Below, in pieces: positions 13,556 through 20,613 of a stretch of DNA of 29,065 nucleotides; position 1 is the first letter of the stretch; each line of letters opens with the position of its first letter. A program made the translations under genes and the position numbers. Location of the stretch: IMG/VR virus record IMGVR_UViG_3300027821_000022, positions 1-29,065 of that record. One strand, written 5' to 3'. The notes beneath the pieces are model-generated. The model made no database searches and had not been told where the DNA came from. It saw only the letters and a list, made by a program, of their open reading frames with translations. This DNA is from a virus.

Positions 13556-14314
13556 GTGGAGGAGCGTGTCCTGGTCATCACCCCGTCCCGGGGGCGTCCC
13601 GGCCTGCTCGGCGAGATGCTGGAGGAGACGCTGCGGCGCTCCGGCCCGGGCACGCACGTCGCGGTCTGTTACGACGAGGACGACCCCGAGGCCGGCGGCT
13701 ACGCGGAGCTGGCCGGGACGGTCCGGGAGGCGTACCCGGGGCGCACCTGGTGGCACCGCGGCCCGCGCCGGTCCCTGGCCGGGTGGACCAACTACATCGC
13801 CGTCTGGCCGCGCGCCGCCCGGTACGGCTACCTGGCCTCGCTCGGGGATGACCACCGCCCCCGCACGGACGGCTGGGACGAGGCGCTGACCCGCGCGATC
13901 ACCGCGATGGGCGGCACCGGGATCGCCTACGGCGACGACAGGCACCAGCACGAGAACCTGCCGACCGCCCCGGTGATCAGCCGCGACATCGTCCGGGTGC
14001 TCGGCTGGCTGGTGCTGCCCGGGCTGTCCTCGCAGTTCGCGGACAACGTGTGGCGGGACCTGGGCGCGCTGGCCGGCTGCATGGCCTACGTGCCGGGCGT
14101 GGTCATCGAGCACCTGCACCCGGACGCCGGCAAGGCCCCCCGCGACCCCACCTACGACGCCGGGCACGCGCACCGCGCGGATGACGAGGCGGTGTACCTG
14201 GCCTGGGTCCGGTCCGGGCCGGGCCGCGAGCCGTCGATGCGGGACCTGGACGTGCGGGCCGTCACCGACGCGATGAAGCTGCGTGCCCTGGCCTCGCCCC
14301 GGGTTGACGCATGA
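13556..14314 (+). CDS. Family-2-like glycosyltransferase (GT-A fold)
   Basis: Transfers a sugar from a nucleotide donor. 252 residues from GTG, with AGGAGGA 3-5 bases upstream and 11 bases after the peroxidase stop. It opens with the GT-A strand VLVITPSRGRPGLLGEML and has VAVCYDEDDPEAGGY, followed by GYLASLGDDHRPRTDGWDEAL, in which DD at about residues 101-102 is the likely metal- and nucleotide-binding DxD equivalent. Later parts (GLSSQFADNVWRDLG, YVPGVVIEHLHP) match sugar-acceptor regions seen in phage transferases. Acceptor and sugar are unknown; neighbours suggest a modified-sugar cassette. Confidence 0.8.
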   Translation: MEERVLVITPSRGRPGLLGEMLEETLRRSGPGTHVAVCYDEDDPEAGGYAELAGTVREAYPGRTWWHRGPRRSLAGWTNYIAVWPRAARYGYLASLGDDHRPRTDGWDEALTRAITAMGGTGIAYGDDRHQHENLPTAPVISRDIVRVLGWLVLPGLSSQFADNVWRDLGALAGCMAYVPGVVIEHLHPDAGKAPRDPTYDAGHAHRADDEAVYLAWVRSGPGREPSMRDLDVRAVTDAMKLRALASPRVDA

Positions 14315-14333
14315 GCAGGGAGGAGGGCCGGCG

Positions 14334-15308
14334 ATGCGGTCGCTGGTAACCGGGGCAGGCGGGTTCGTCGGCGGGCACCTGGTCAGGGCGCTGCTCGAGC
14401 AGGGCGATCAGGTGCGCGCGGCGGATATCCGGACGCAGGCGGCCTGGAAGCAGGTCCACCCGGCGGCGGAGAACGTCTCCCTGATCGACCTGTCCGAAGC
14501 CGAGAGCGCGGACTGGGCTGCCGCGGGCTGCGACGTCATCTACCACCTGGCCGCCGACTCCGGCGGGATGGGCTACATCAGCTACCACCACGCCGACTGC
14601 ATGGCCAATATCCTGGCCGACGTTCAGATGGCGCGGGCGGCCACCGCATCCGGGGCGCGGATCTACTACGCCAGCTCCTCGTGCGTCTACCCGCTGCACA
14701 TCCAGGACGACCCGTTCACCCGGCCGCTGCGGGAGGAGGACCTGACCGCCAACCGGGCCGATCCCGAGCTGGGCTACGGCTGGGAGAAGCTGTTCGCGGA
14801 GATGACGTACCAGGCGTACGCCGCGGACAAGGGCCTGCAGGCGCGGATCGGCCGGTACTACTCGGTGTACGGCCCGCACGGCTGGTACAAGGGCGGCCGG
14901 GAGAAGGCGCCCACCGCGCTGTGCCGCAAGGTGGCCGTGGCCAAGCTGACGGGCTGCGGCTCCATCGAGATCTGGGGCGACGGGACCGCGCGCCGCACGT
15001 TCACCTACGTGGACGACGCCGTGGCCGCGACCATCGCGATCACCGCCAGCGACTGCACCGCGCCGCTGAACGTCGGGTCCCCGAAGTCGTCCTCGATCCT
15101 GGAGCTGGCAGAGACGATCGCGGACATCGCCGGGCACCAGGTGATGTGCGTGTCCGTGGACGGCCCGGTCGGCGTCGGCGGGCGGCCCAGCGACGACACG
15201 AACATCCGCAACGCGGTCGGCTGGAAGCCGCAGGTGTCCTTCCGCGACGGGATGGAACGCACCTACGCGTGGGTGTACGACCAGGTGAAAGCGGAGCTGA
15301 AGCCATGA
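14334..15308 (+). CDS. NAD-dependent sugar epimerase, GDP-mannose 3,5-epimerase-like
   Basis: Extended short-chain dehydrogenase that remodels a nucleotide sugar. 324 residues from ATG 14334, placed by AGGGAGGAGGG 5-8 bases upstream. The NAD site is VTGAGGFVGGHL (residues 5-16). YASSSCVYP (118-126 region) holds the catalytic Ser, and YGWEKLFAE holds the Tyr-x-x-x-Lys pair. WYKGGREKAPTALCRK and IEIWGDGTARRTFTYVDD closely follow the GDP-mannose 3,5-epimerase pattern, so the likely reaction is GDP-mannose to GDP-L-galactose or GDP-gulose. The substrate is inference. ATGA overlap couples it to the methyltransferase. Confidence 0.88.
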   Translation: MRSLVTGAGGFVGGHLVRALLEQGDQVRAADIRTQAAWKQVHPAAENVSLIDLSEAESADWAAAGCDVIYHLAADSGGMGYISYHHADCMANILADVQMARAATASGARIYYASSSCVYPLHIQDDPFTRPLREEDLTANRADPELGYGWEKLFAEMTYQAYAADKGLQARIGRYYSVYGPHGWYKGGREKAPTALCRKVAVAKLTGCGSIEIWGDGTARRTFTYVDDAVAATIAITASDCTAPLNVGSPKSSSILELAETIADIAGHQVMCVSVDGPVGVGGRPSDDTNIRNAVGWKPQVSFRDGMERTYAWVYDQVKAELKP

Positions 15309-16078
15309 CCGCGCTCGCCGTGAGCACCGGGGCCGCGCTGTACCTGGACCTGCTCAAGCGCACCCTGACCGGCATGGTGTACGAGGACCCGCCGGTCCCG
15401 GTCCCGTGGGATCCCCGGCATGACTTCGATGAGGCGCGCCGCCGGGTCGGCGTCGACTGGCCGTCCCGGGCGCACACCATGATCGGCGTGCGGCGGCTGG
15501 ACAACATCCAGTACTGCGCTGAGCAGGTCCTGGCCGATGACATCCCCGGCGACTTCCTCGAGGCGGGCGTCTGGCGGGGCGGCGCGTGCATCTTCATGCG
15601 CGCCGTGCTGGAGGCGCACGGGGTACGCGACCGGGCCGTCTGGGTGGCGGACTCGTTCCTCGGGCTCCCGCAGAATGAGGTGCGCCAGGATGACCGGAGG
15701 TTCGCCAACGACGTCCAGCCCGACCAGGCGTACCTAGCCGTCTCCCGGCAGCAGGTGGAGCACAATTTCAGCCTGTACGGGCTGCTGGACGATCAGGTCA
15801 GGTTCCTCGAGGGCTGGTTCAGCGACACGCTGCCCGCCGCCCCGGTCAAGCGCCTGGCCGTGCTGCGCATGGACGGTGATCTCTACAGTTCCATCACCGA
15901 CACCCTGGTGAACCTGTACCCGAAGCTGGAGCCCGGCGGCTTCTGCCTGATTGACGACTACCACTCGATACCCAACTGCACGGCCGCCGTCAATGACTAC
16001 CGCGCCGCCGAGGGGATCAGGGAGCCCATCTGCGAAGTCGAAGGGTACGGGGTGTTCTGGCGCAGGGAGATGCCATGA
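15305..16078 (+). CDS. TylF/MycF-like sugar O-methyltransferase
   Basis: S-adenosylmethionine-dependent methyltransferase of the macrocin O-methyltransferase family, which methylates hydroxyls of bound sugars. 257 residues. Family marks: RLDNIQYCAEQVLADDIPGDFLEAGVWRGGACIFMRAVL (read in pieces, residues about 62-100; E-A-G-V-W-R-G-G is the AdoMet loop), WVADSFLGLP, VRFLEGWFSDTLP, LRMDGDLYSSITDTL and the metal-binding FCLIDDYHSI. All key acidic residues are present. Its start and stop both overlap neighbours by ATGA. Likely methylates the sugar made or transferred by this cassette. Confidence 0.88.
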   Translation: MTALAVSTGAALYLDLLKRTLTGMVYEDPPVPVPWDPRHDFDEARRRVGVDWPSRAHTMIGVRRLDNIQYCAEQVLADDIPGDFLEAGVWRGGACIFMRAVLEAHGVRDRAVWVADSFLGLPQNEVRQDDRRFANDVQPDQAYLAVSRQQVEHNFSLYGLLDDQVRFLEGWFSDTLPAAPVKRLAVLRMDGDLYSSITDTLVNLYPKLEPGGFCLIDDYHSIPNCTAAVNDYRAAEGIREPICEVEGYGVFWRREMP

Positions 16079-16353
16079 AGCTGATCATCGGCGACGGCAG
16101 CGAGCAGCGGATCGCCGAGTGGGAGATGAAGCACGCCCGCGACTGCGCCGCGGTCGCCGAGGGCCAGTGCCCGGAGCACCTGACCCGGCTGCACGAGCTC
16201 GAGCTGGACGGGGTGCGCCTCGGCGGGCACTGCTCGCCGTGCGGGAAGTACTGGTATTACGACACCCGCCTGGGCGAGATCGGCTCGGAGCCGGACCACG
16301 ACCCGGCCACCGGCACGTGGCGCCCGCCGCCGCGGGAACGGTACGAGCCGTGA
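16075..16353 (+). CDS. Small Cys/His protein
   Basis: A 92-residue protein with EGQCPEHLTRLHELELDG and GGHCSPCGKYWYYDTR. The CxxH and HCxxC pairs (about residues 32-35 and 51-55) could bind one zinc ion. No known family recognised. It is coupled by ATGA before it and GTGA after it, in the same tight gene run as the methyltransferase. Confidence 0.6.
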   Translation: MKLIIGDGSEQRIAEWEMKHARDCAAVAEGQCPEHLTRLHELELDGVRLGGHCSPCGKYWYYDTRLGEIGSEPDHDPATGTWRPPPRERYEP

Positions 16354-16520
16354 CCGGGCGGATGATCGCCATCCGGTGCGCTGACTGCGGGCAGGAATGC
16401 CGGACGCACCCCGACGTCCGGTGGTGCTCCCGGTGCCTGGAGCGGCGCCACGCCGCGATCTGCGAGCAGCCGTACGGGCACGACGGGCCGTGCGACGCCT
16501 GGCCCTGGGGGCCGCCGTGA
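16350..16520 (+). CDS. Zinc-ribbon micro-protein
   Basis: A 56-residue protein from GTG. CADCGQEC (residues 10-17) and WCSRCLERRHAAIC (27-40) form a likely zinc knuckle; GHDGPCDAW follows. Size and spacing fit small phage zinc-binding proteins of unknown role. GTGA overlaps on both sides. Confidence 0.6.
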   Translation: MTGRMIAIRCADCGQECRTHPDVRWCSRCLERRHAAICEQPYGHDGPCDAWPWGPP

Positions 16521-16714
16521 GCATCGAGACCCTGATCAAGACGCTCCGGGACCTGGCCGACGCGGGCGTCCCGCTGGATTCCACGGTGTACGTCCGGGAG
16601 AGCACCGCGCTGAACGGCGCCGGCTGGGTCTCGCCGCGGTACATCCGGCCCGGCTTCGACCCGCACCCGTGCTCCGCCGCGAACGACGGCACGCTGGTGG
16701 TGTACGTCTCATGA
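16517..16714 (+). CDS. Small hypothetical protein
   Basis: A 65-residue protein from GTG. It begins with a helix (SIETLIKTLRDLADAGVPLD) and continues as strands (TVYVRES, TLVVYVS at the end). The plan, a short helix then a small sheet, recurs in little phage proteins. Not recognised. Overlaps the next gene by ATGA. Confidence 0.55.
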   Translation: MSIETLIKTLRDLADAGVPLDSTVYVRESTALNGAGWVSPRYIRPGFDPHPCSAANDGTLVVYVS

Positions 16715-17025
16715 CCGCGCTGGTAACTCCCGTAGCCACCTGGGACGTGCGCGAGGACCGATGGCGGGACAAGCAGGAACAGCGGGCGGACTGGCTGAAG
16801 GCCGCCGGGCTGACCGGGCTGTCTATCTACCGGATCGAGTTCTTCGGCCGTCCCGGCGACGCGCCGATGGGCCGGATCTTCTGCTACCACACCGACGAGC
16901 AGGGCAAGCGGCACTGGACGGAGAACCACGTTCCCGGGCCGCATGACCACGACCAGTGCGACGTGGCCCGGGTGGCCCCGCAGATCGTCCGGCTGTACGG
17001 CCTGCCCCCCGAGGAGCTGTGGTGA
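16711..17025 (+). CDS. Hypothetical protein
   Basis: A 104-residue protein. Charged N-terminal helix (VREDRWRDKQEQRADWLKAAG, in pieces), then strands GLSIYRIEFFGRPG and GRIFCYHTDEQGKRHW, a His/Asp-rich stretch (PGPHDHDQCD) that may bind metal, and a C-terminal helix with VAPQIVRLYGLPPEEL. No family recognised. Coupled to neighbours by ATGA and GTGA overlaps. Confidence 0.55.
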   Translation: MTALVTPVATWDVREDRWRDKQEQRADWLKAAGLTGLSIYRIEFFGRPGDAPMGRIFCYHTDEQGKRHWTENHVPGPHDHDQCDVARVAPQIVRLYGLPPEELW

Positions 17026-17330
17026 GCGCAACATACTGGGTGCTGGTTCCCGACGAGCTGGCGAAGGACACGGACGGCTCCTGGCTGCCGGAGGGGCTGC
17101 GGTTCACCGGCCGCCCCGCGGTCCCGGCGCTGCCCCCGTACGCGCTGGGCAACCCCGCCGCGGCGGCCTGGCGCCAGGTGGAGGACGACGGCGCCGATGA
17201 GTCCCTGGAAGGCCGGCAGGTAGAGCTGGTCCTGGGCCGCCGGGCGGGCCGCCCTGCCCCCGGCGGCAAGGGCAAGCCGGACGCGCCCGCGCCGCAGCAG
17301 GCCGTCATCATCGAGCGACGGCCGCTGTAG
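17022..17330 (+). CDS. Tandem paralogue 1: YWVLV-type small protein
   Basis: A 102-residue protein from GTG. Its plan is SATYWVLVPDEL, then SWLPEGLR, then W-QVEDDGADESLEGRQVELVLGRR and a closing VIIERR. The next gene (17333) has the same landmarks in the same order, so the pair arose by duplication. This copy carries an extra Pro/Gly/Lys-rich segment before VIIERR. Function unknown. Confidence 0.6.
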   Translation: MSATYWVLVPDELAKDTDGSWLPEGLRFTGRPAVPALPPYALGNPAAAAWRQVEDDGADESLEGRQVELVLGRRAGRPAPGGKGKPDAPAPQQAVIIERRPL

Positions 17331-17332
17331 CC

Positions 17333-17602
17333 GTGAGCGCGGCGTACTGGGTGCTGGTCTCCGACGAGCTGCTGGAGACCATGGATCCCTCCCTGCTGCC
17401 GGACGGGCTGCGGCTGAACGAGCCGGTCAGTCCCGAGCCTGCCGACCCGGGTAACTGGTACTCCGAGACCTCGCACTGGCACCGGTTCACCGACGACGGC
17501 GCGCCGGAGGAGCTGGACGGCAAGCGGGTGGAGCTGATCCTGGGCCGCCGCGGCCGGGAGGGCGCGAAGGCCGTCATTATCGAGCGGCGGGTGGTCGCGT
17601 GA
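17333..17602 (+). CDS. Tandem paralogue 2: YWVLV-type small protein
   Basis: An 89-residue protein from GTG, 2 bases after the previous stop. SAAYWVLVSDELLETMD, SLLPDGLRL, HRFTDDGAPEELDGKRVELILGRR and AVIIERR match paralogue 1. It lacks the Pro/Lys insert but has a different middle (ADPGNWYSETSHWH). Divergence is large, so the duplication is old. Overlaps the next gene by GTGA. Confidence 0.6.
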   Translation: MSAAYWVLVSDELLETMDPSLLPDGLRLNEPVSPEPADPGNWYSETSHWHRFTDDGAPEELDGKRVELILGRRGREGAKAVIIERRVVA

Positions 17603-17802
17603 TCCTCCCGGAGGTCCCCGCCCCCGTCCCGGTCCCGCCGGACCGCGCCGGGCTCGCCCGCCGGATCCGGGCGCAGAAGGTGCCGTGCCGCGAGCCCTAC
17701 CACCAGCCGCTGCCGAAGCCGTCCTGCTGGCAGTGCGCCCGGAACGGCGCGTTCGAGCGGGCCGCGCGGATCGTCCTGGGAGAGTGGGAGGCCCCGCGGT
17801 GA
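17599..17802 (+). CDS. Small hypothetical protein
   Basis: A 67-residue protein from GTG. Pro/Val-rich start, a basic stretch (GLARRIRAQKVPC) and one Cys pair (CWQCARNG, about residues 43-50) that may help bind zinc together with C30. Its stop overlaps the glycosyltransferase start by GTGA. Confidence 0.5.
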   Translation: MILPEVPAPVPVPPDRAGLARRIRAQKVPCREPYHQPLPKPSCWQCARNGAFERAARIVLGEWEAPR

Positions 17803-18413
17803 GCATCCCGAAGGTCACCATCATCACCCCGACCTGGCAGCGGCACGGCATGCTGACCACCCGGTGCATCCCGTCCGTGCAGGCGCAGTCGTACCCGTCC
17901 GTGGAGCACCTGGTGATCAGCGACGGCCCGGACCCGGAGCTGAAGGCGCAGCTGGCCCAGCCCTGGACGGACGGCCTGAAGGACCTGTGGTACCACGAGC
18001 TGCCGGTGCACGACGAGGCCGAGCACTGGGGCGCGCCCGGGCGGCTGGCAGGGCTCGAGCTCGCCAGCGGGGAGCTCATCGGCTACTGCGACGATGACGA
18101 CTCGCTGCGCGAGTTCCACTGCACGCTGCTCGCCGAGGCCCTGGCGCAGCACCCCGAGGCCGGGTTCGCGGTGTCCCGGATGTGCTCGCACGGCCCGTTC
18201 GGGGACACCGTGATCGGCGACGGCCCCCTGGCGGCCGGCAACGTGGGAACCCCGATGGTCATGCACCGCCGGGTCGCGCTGCGGGCGGCGACCTGGGCCA
18301 CCACCGGCCGGTTCGAGGACTGGGACCTGGTCTGGGCCTGGCTGCAGGCAGAGGTCCCCTACGTCCGGGTGCACGCCGAGACCGCCGACGTGTGGCCGTC
18401 AGCCTACCGCTAG
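17799..18413 (+). CDS. Family-2 glycosyltransferase (GT-A fold)
   Basis: Sugar transferase of 204 residues from GTG. Opening strand VTIITPTWQRHGMLTTRCIPSVQAQSYPSVEHLVISDGPDPE (seen in pieces) is the classic GT2 nucleotide-binding start, with DGPD in place of the common DGSTD. ASGELIGYCDDDDSL holds the DxD metal site at about residues 93-96. GRFEDWDLVWAW supplies the ED motif before the acceptor-side Asp. It is shorter than most GT2 enzymes and lacks a membrane domain, so it is soluble. Likely works with the transferase at 13556 and the epimerase/methyltransferase pair. Confidence 0.85.
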   Translation: MSIPKVTIITPTWQRHGMLTTRCIPSVQAQSYPSVEHLVISDGPDPELKAQLAQPWTDGLKDLWYHELPVHDEAEHWGAPGRLAGLELASGELIGYCDDDDSLREFHCTLLAEALAQHPEAGFAVSRMCSHGPFGDTVIGDGPLAAGNVGTPMVMHRRVALRAATWATTGRFEDWDLVWAWLQAEVPYVRVHAETADVWPSAYR

Positions 18414-18426
18414 GAGGGAGCAGGAC

Positions 18427-18666
18427 ATGGAAAGACGCGCGGGCCTGGAACGGAAGGTCACCGTGCCGTCCGGATCGCGCATGCCCGGCACGGGCTACCG
18501 CTACCGGGGGATCCCTGACTGGACGCCCGGAGACCCCCGGTACCGCGGTCTGGGCGAATCCGGGCCGGAGCCGGACCCGGTGAAGCCCCCGGAGGCACAG
18601 CCGGAACCGTGCCCGCGCTGCGGCGGCACCGGGGAGATCAGCCCAGCCGGAGGAGAGACGCCATGA
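18427..18666 (+). CDS. Small protein with C-terminal zinc knuckle
   Basis: A 79-residue protein starting at ATG after AGGAGGGAGCAGG. The N-terminal two thirds is basic then Pro/Gly/Tyr rich (GYRYRGIPDWTPGDPRYRG). The end has CPRCGGTGEI, half of a DnaJ-type zinc ribbon; the second Cys pair is missing, so zinc binding would need dimerisation. Stop overlaps next gene by ATGA. Confidence 0.55.
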   Translation: MERRAGLERKVTVPSGSRMPGTGYRYRGIPDWTPGDPRYRGLGESGPEPDPVKPPEAQPEPCPRCGGTGEISPAGGETP

Positions 18667-18932
18667 TGCCGATGACGCCGGACGCGGGCCTGCCGCCCGT
18701 GGTCGATGAGGCCAACACCCACCTGGCCGCCGGGCCGTCCTCCCTGTATACCGGGATGAACGGCACGATGGGCGTGCTCACCATCCGCACGTCCACCGCG
18801 ACGGTCACCGTGCAGCTGCCGAAGGCCGACGTGCTCGCCTGGGGCCGGATGGTCCTCGAGCTGGGCGAGTCGATGGACAGCGGGTCCGCGCTGCTGGTCG
18901 CCAGCCCGCACAACACCCTGTTCCGGCCGTGA
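18663..18932 (+). CDS. Hypothetical protein
   Basis: An 89-residue protein. Two likely strands (GVLTIRTSTATVTVQL) lead to a helix (ADVLAWGRMVLELGESM), then a short strand (ALLVASP). This strand-strand-helix plan occurs in many small phage proteins of unknown role. ATG start by ATGA overlap, stop by GTGA overlap. Confidence 0.55.
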   Translation: MMPMTPDAGLPPVVDEANTHLAAGPSSLYTGMNGTMGVLTIRTSTATVTVQLPKADVLAWGRMVLELGESMDSGSALLVASPHNTLFRP

Positions 18933-19060
18933 GCGACGCGGCCTGCCTGCGGGACGCCGCCCGGATCCTGCGCGCCCGCGCCCGGCGCCAGACGTTCGCG
19001 CTGCGGGTGATCACCCGGGTCCTGGAGCGCACCGCCGACCGGATAGAGGCCGGGCCGTGA
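18929..19060 (+). CDS. Arg-rich micro-protein
   Basis: A 43-residue protein from GTG. It is nearly one helix with many Arg and Ala residues (RDAARILRARARRQTFALRV, then ITRVLERTADRIE). It could bind nucleic acid, but this is only a charge argument. GTGA overlaps at both ends support it as real. Confidence 0.5.
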   Translation: MSDAACLRDAARILRARARRQTFALRVITRVLERTADRIEAGP

Positions 19061-19347
19061 CCGCCGCGCCGTACGACCGGGGCGGGGCGCTGCAGCCCGG
19101 GGTCTCCCGGTCGGTCAACCTGACCGGCGAGTACGAGCAGGTCGACCACCCGGACCACTACAACCAGCACCCGGCCGGCATCGAGTGCATCGACGTGATC
19201 GAGCACCTGACGTTCAACACGGGCAGCGCGATCAAGTACGCCTGGCGGGCCGGGCTGAAGCCGGGCGCGGATGCGCTGACCGACCTGCGCAAGGCGCGCT
19301 GGTACCTGGACCGGGAGATCGCCCGGCTGAACCGGGACGAGCCGTGA
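19057..19347 (+). CDS. DUF3310 protein with a tape-measure-like N-terminal motif
   Basis: A 96-residue protein from GTG. Residues about 29-92 are a DUF3310 domain: DHPDHYNQHPAGIECIDVIEH, NTGSAIKYAWRAGLKPG and LRKARWYLDREI, found in many phages and sometimes described as nucleotide-kinase-like; the reaction is unproven. The N-terminal YDRGGALQPGVSRSVNLTGE resembles a segment near the C-terminus of actinophage tape-measure proteins (the pattern Y/F-D-x-G-G-x-L-x-P-G, then N-x-T-G), a strange partner that may be a fusion relic. It faces the next gene tail to tail. Confidence 0.8.
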   Translation: MTAAPYDRGGALQPGVSRSVNLTGEYEQVDHPDHYNQHPAGIECIDVIEHLTFNTGSAIKYAWRAGLKPGADALTDLRKARWYLDREIARLNRDEP

Positions 19348-19349
19348 GG

Positions 19350-19688
19350 CTACGGGCTCATCGACGGGACCGCCGAGGCGTACCCGCCGGAATACCCCGC
19401 GGCCGGGTACGGCATGCCGGTGCCGGGAATGCCGGTCACGCCCGCCGCACCGCTGACCCCGCTGGCCCCGCCGCCGTACATCCCGGCGGTCGGGGAGTTC
19501 ATCACCGCGGCAGCCCGGACCGCGGCGGTGCCCGCCGATTCCGTCACGGTCTCCCACGCGGCCTGTTCCTGGCCGGTCAGCCGGTCCCACCGGGGCAGCA
19601 CCCGGCCATCGGCATCCGTGCCGCCCATCGCCGTGCACCAGTCGTCGTAGGCGTCCCTGGCCCTGTCATCACCTGGCATGAAACCCAT
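19350..19688 (-). CDS. Small phage protein of the YDDWCTAMGG type
   Basis: A 112-residue protein. YDDWCTAMGGTDADGRVLPRWDRL and QAAWETV follow a pattern common in small phage proteins (aromatic, GG, then P-W and A-W); function unknown. The C-terminal third is Gly/Pro/Tyr rich and probably disordered. The start is 19688 or the in-frame ATG at 19679; neither has a strong ribosome site. Convergent with the DUF3310 gene, two bases apart. Confidence 0.6.
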   Translation of the reverse strand: MGFMPGDDRARDAYDDWCTAMGGTDADGRVLPRWDRLTGQEQAAWETVTESAGTAAVRAAAVMNSPTAGMYGGGASGVSGAAGVTGIPGTGMPYPAAGYSGGYASAVPSMSP

Positions 19689-19717
19689 CCGCTCAGCCTA
19701 GAGGAAGCGAGCCCCGC

Positions 19718-19774
19718 ATGAACGCCCCTTCGCCGATGCGGATCTTCGCCGGGCATGACGGCGGGTCCGGCTGC
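19718..19774 (+). pseudogene. Stranded 5' end of a glycosyltransferase gene, copy 1
   Basis: AGAGGAAG then ATG 19718, reading MNAPSPMRIFAGHDGGSGC. The 13 residues from M at 19736 match the start of the second copy at 21236 (31 of 39 bases, one residue differs, other changes synonymous). The first base after TGC (19775) is already the stop codon of the leftward cassette gene, so the gene is cut exactly there. Read on, the frame runs through antisense sequence and is meaningless. Confidence 0.7.
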
Positions 19775-20122
19775 TCAGGGTGCACTGATGATGATCCGGA
19801 GTTGCTTGATGCGATGCTCCACCTGAAGAACCAGGTCGGCGATCGCCATGAGACGCGTGGTTTCGCCGGGCGTGTACTTACCGCGGGGCGTGGCCTGCCG
19901 GGTGATCTCGCCTGCCGTCCGCATCGCAGACGCGATCATGTTCTCGAGGTCGCCGATTTGCTCGTGGAGTGCAGTGTCAGGACGGCTAGCCGGAGCGCCC
20001 CCGTTAACTCGAGTGGGAGGAGCGCTAGCGTCAGACCGGGTGGCCGGCGCCCTGGTCGGCCTGCGGCCACCGGGGGCGATGCTACTTGAACGGGGCGTAC
20101 GGGTGCGCGTCTTGCTGGTCAT
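19775..20122 (-). CDS. Cassette gene 3: small protein with basic start and helical end
   Basis: A 115-residue protein starting at 20122, where AGGAGGT lies 4-5 bases upstream on the minus strand. Residues 1-52 are basic, Ser/Thr/Pro rich and disordered (MTSKTRTRTPRSSSIAPGGR). Residues about 55-113 are helical (TALHEQIGDLENMIASAMRTAGEI, then RLMAIADLVLQVEHRIKQLRII). A DNA-binding tail plus coiled coil is possible. It overlaps the HTH gene by 41 bases and ends flush with the broken glycosyltransferase. No family recognised. Confidence 0.65.
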   Translation of the reverse strand: MTSKTRTRTPRSSSIAPGGRRPTRAPATRSDASAPPTRVNGGAPASRPDTALHEQIGDLENMIASAMRTAGEITRQATPRGKYTPGETTRLMAIADLVLQVEHRIKQLRIIISAP

Positions 20123-20609
20123 CGAGACCTCCTCTACTTGAAGGGGGTCCCGCCTCCGGTGCGCGCCGCCGGGCTCGGGTAGGGCCAGCGTACGCGGGTC
20201 CGGCATCTGACGCAACTGCGTCAAACAAGGACGCTAGCTCGGCATCTAGGTTCAGCAAATCTTGCAGGATGTGCAGCATGTGCTCGTCGGTAAGGCGGTG
20301 CGTAGCGTCCTTCGTTGAGCCCGCCGCAGCCCACGTCTGGTTGTCTGCATCCCACCGGTACGCTGTCGTCTGGCCCCACCGACGCAGCACGTGGTTTAGC
20401 CTGTCGATAATCGCTGCTTCCCCTGGGCTCAGTTCGTTGGGGTGGTTTAGCCGAGCTAGGGCTTCAGCTTTGCGGCCTGCTAGCGCTTCATATTTTCTTC
20501 GCTGGAACGTGCGACGGCTTACCCCTAGTCGCTGGGCTGCTTCAGGGTCAGTAAGCCCGGCGTCTACCAGCAGCAGGACGTACCTGGGGTTTATGTACCT
20601 GCTACCCAT
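20082..20609 (-). CDS. Cassette gene 2: helix-turn-helix protein
   Basis: A 175-residue protein starting at 20609, four bases after the HNH stop, with GGGAGAC upstream. Residues about 8-38 form a helix-turn-helix (YVLLLVDAGLTDPEAAQRLGVSRRTFQRRKYEAL), like those of small regulators and terminase small subunits. The middle (PGEAAIIDRLNHVLRRWG and YRWDADNQTWAA) is unfamiliar, and the last 35 residues are Pro/Arg/Gly rich and overlap the next start. It may control the cassette or help its endonuclease. Less GC-rich than phage neighbours. Confidence 0.65.
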   Translation of the reverse strand: MGSRYINPRYVLLLVDAGLTDPEAAQRLGVSRRTFQRRKYEALAGRKAEALARLNHPNELSPGEAAIIDRLNHVLRRWGQTTAYRWDADNQTWAAAGSTKDATHRLTDEHMLHILQDLLNLDAELASLFDAVASDAGPAYAGPTRARRRAPEAGPPSSRGGLDDQQDAHPYAPFK

Positions 20610-20613
20610 AGCC

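Noticed and set aside
15997-18079. Two long minus-strand frames opposite the coupled small-gene run
   Set aside because: Their proteins are Arg/Ser/Gly-rich; the rightward genes have consistent GTGA or ATGA overlaps and enzyme motifs.
19718-20089. The rightward 123-codon frame starting at the first glycosyltransferase start
   Set aside because: Only its first 19 codons are meaningful; after 19774 it runs antisense to the helical cassette gene.
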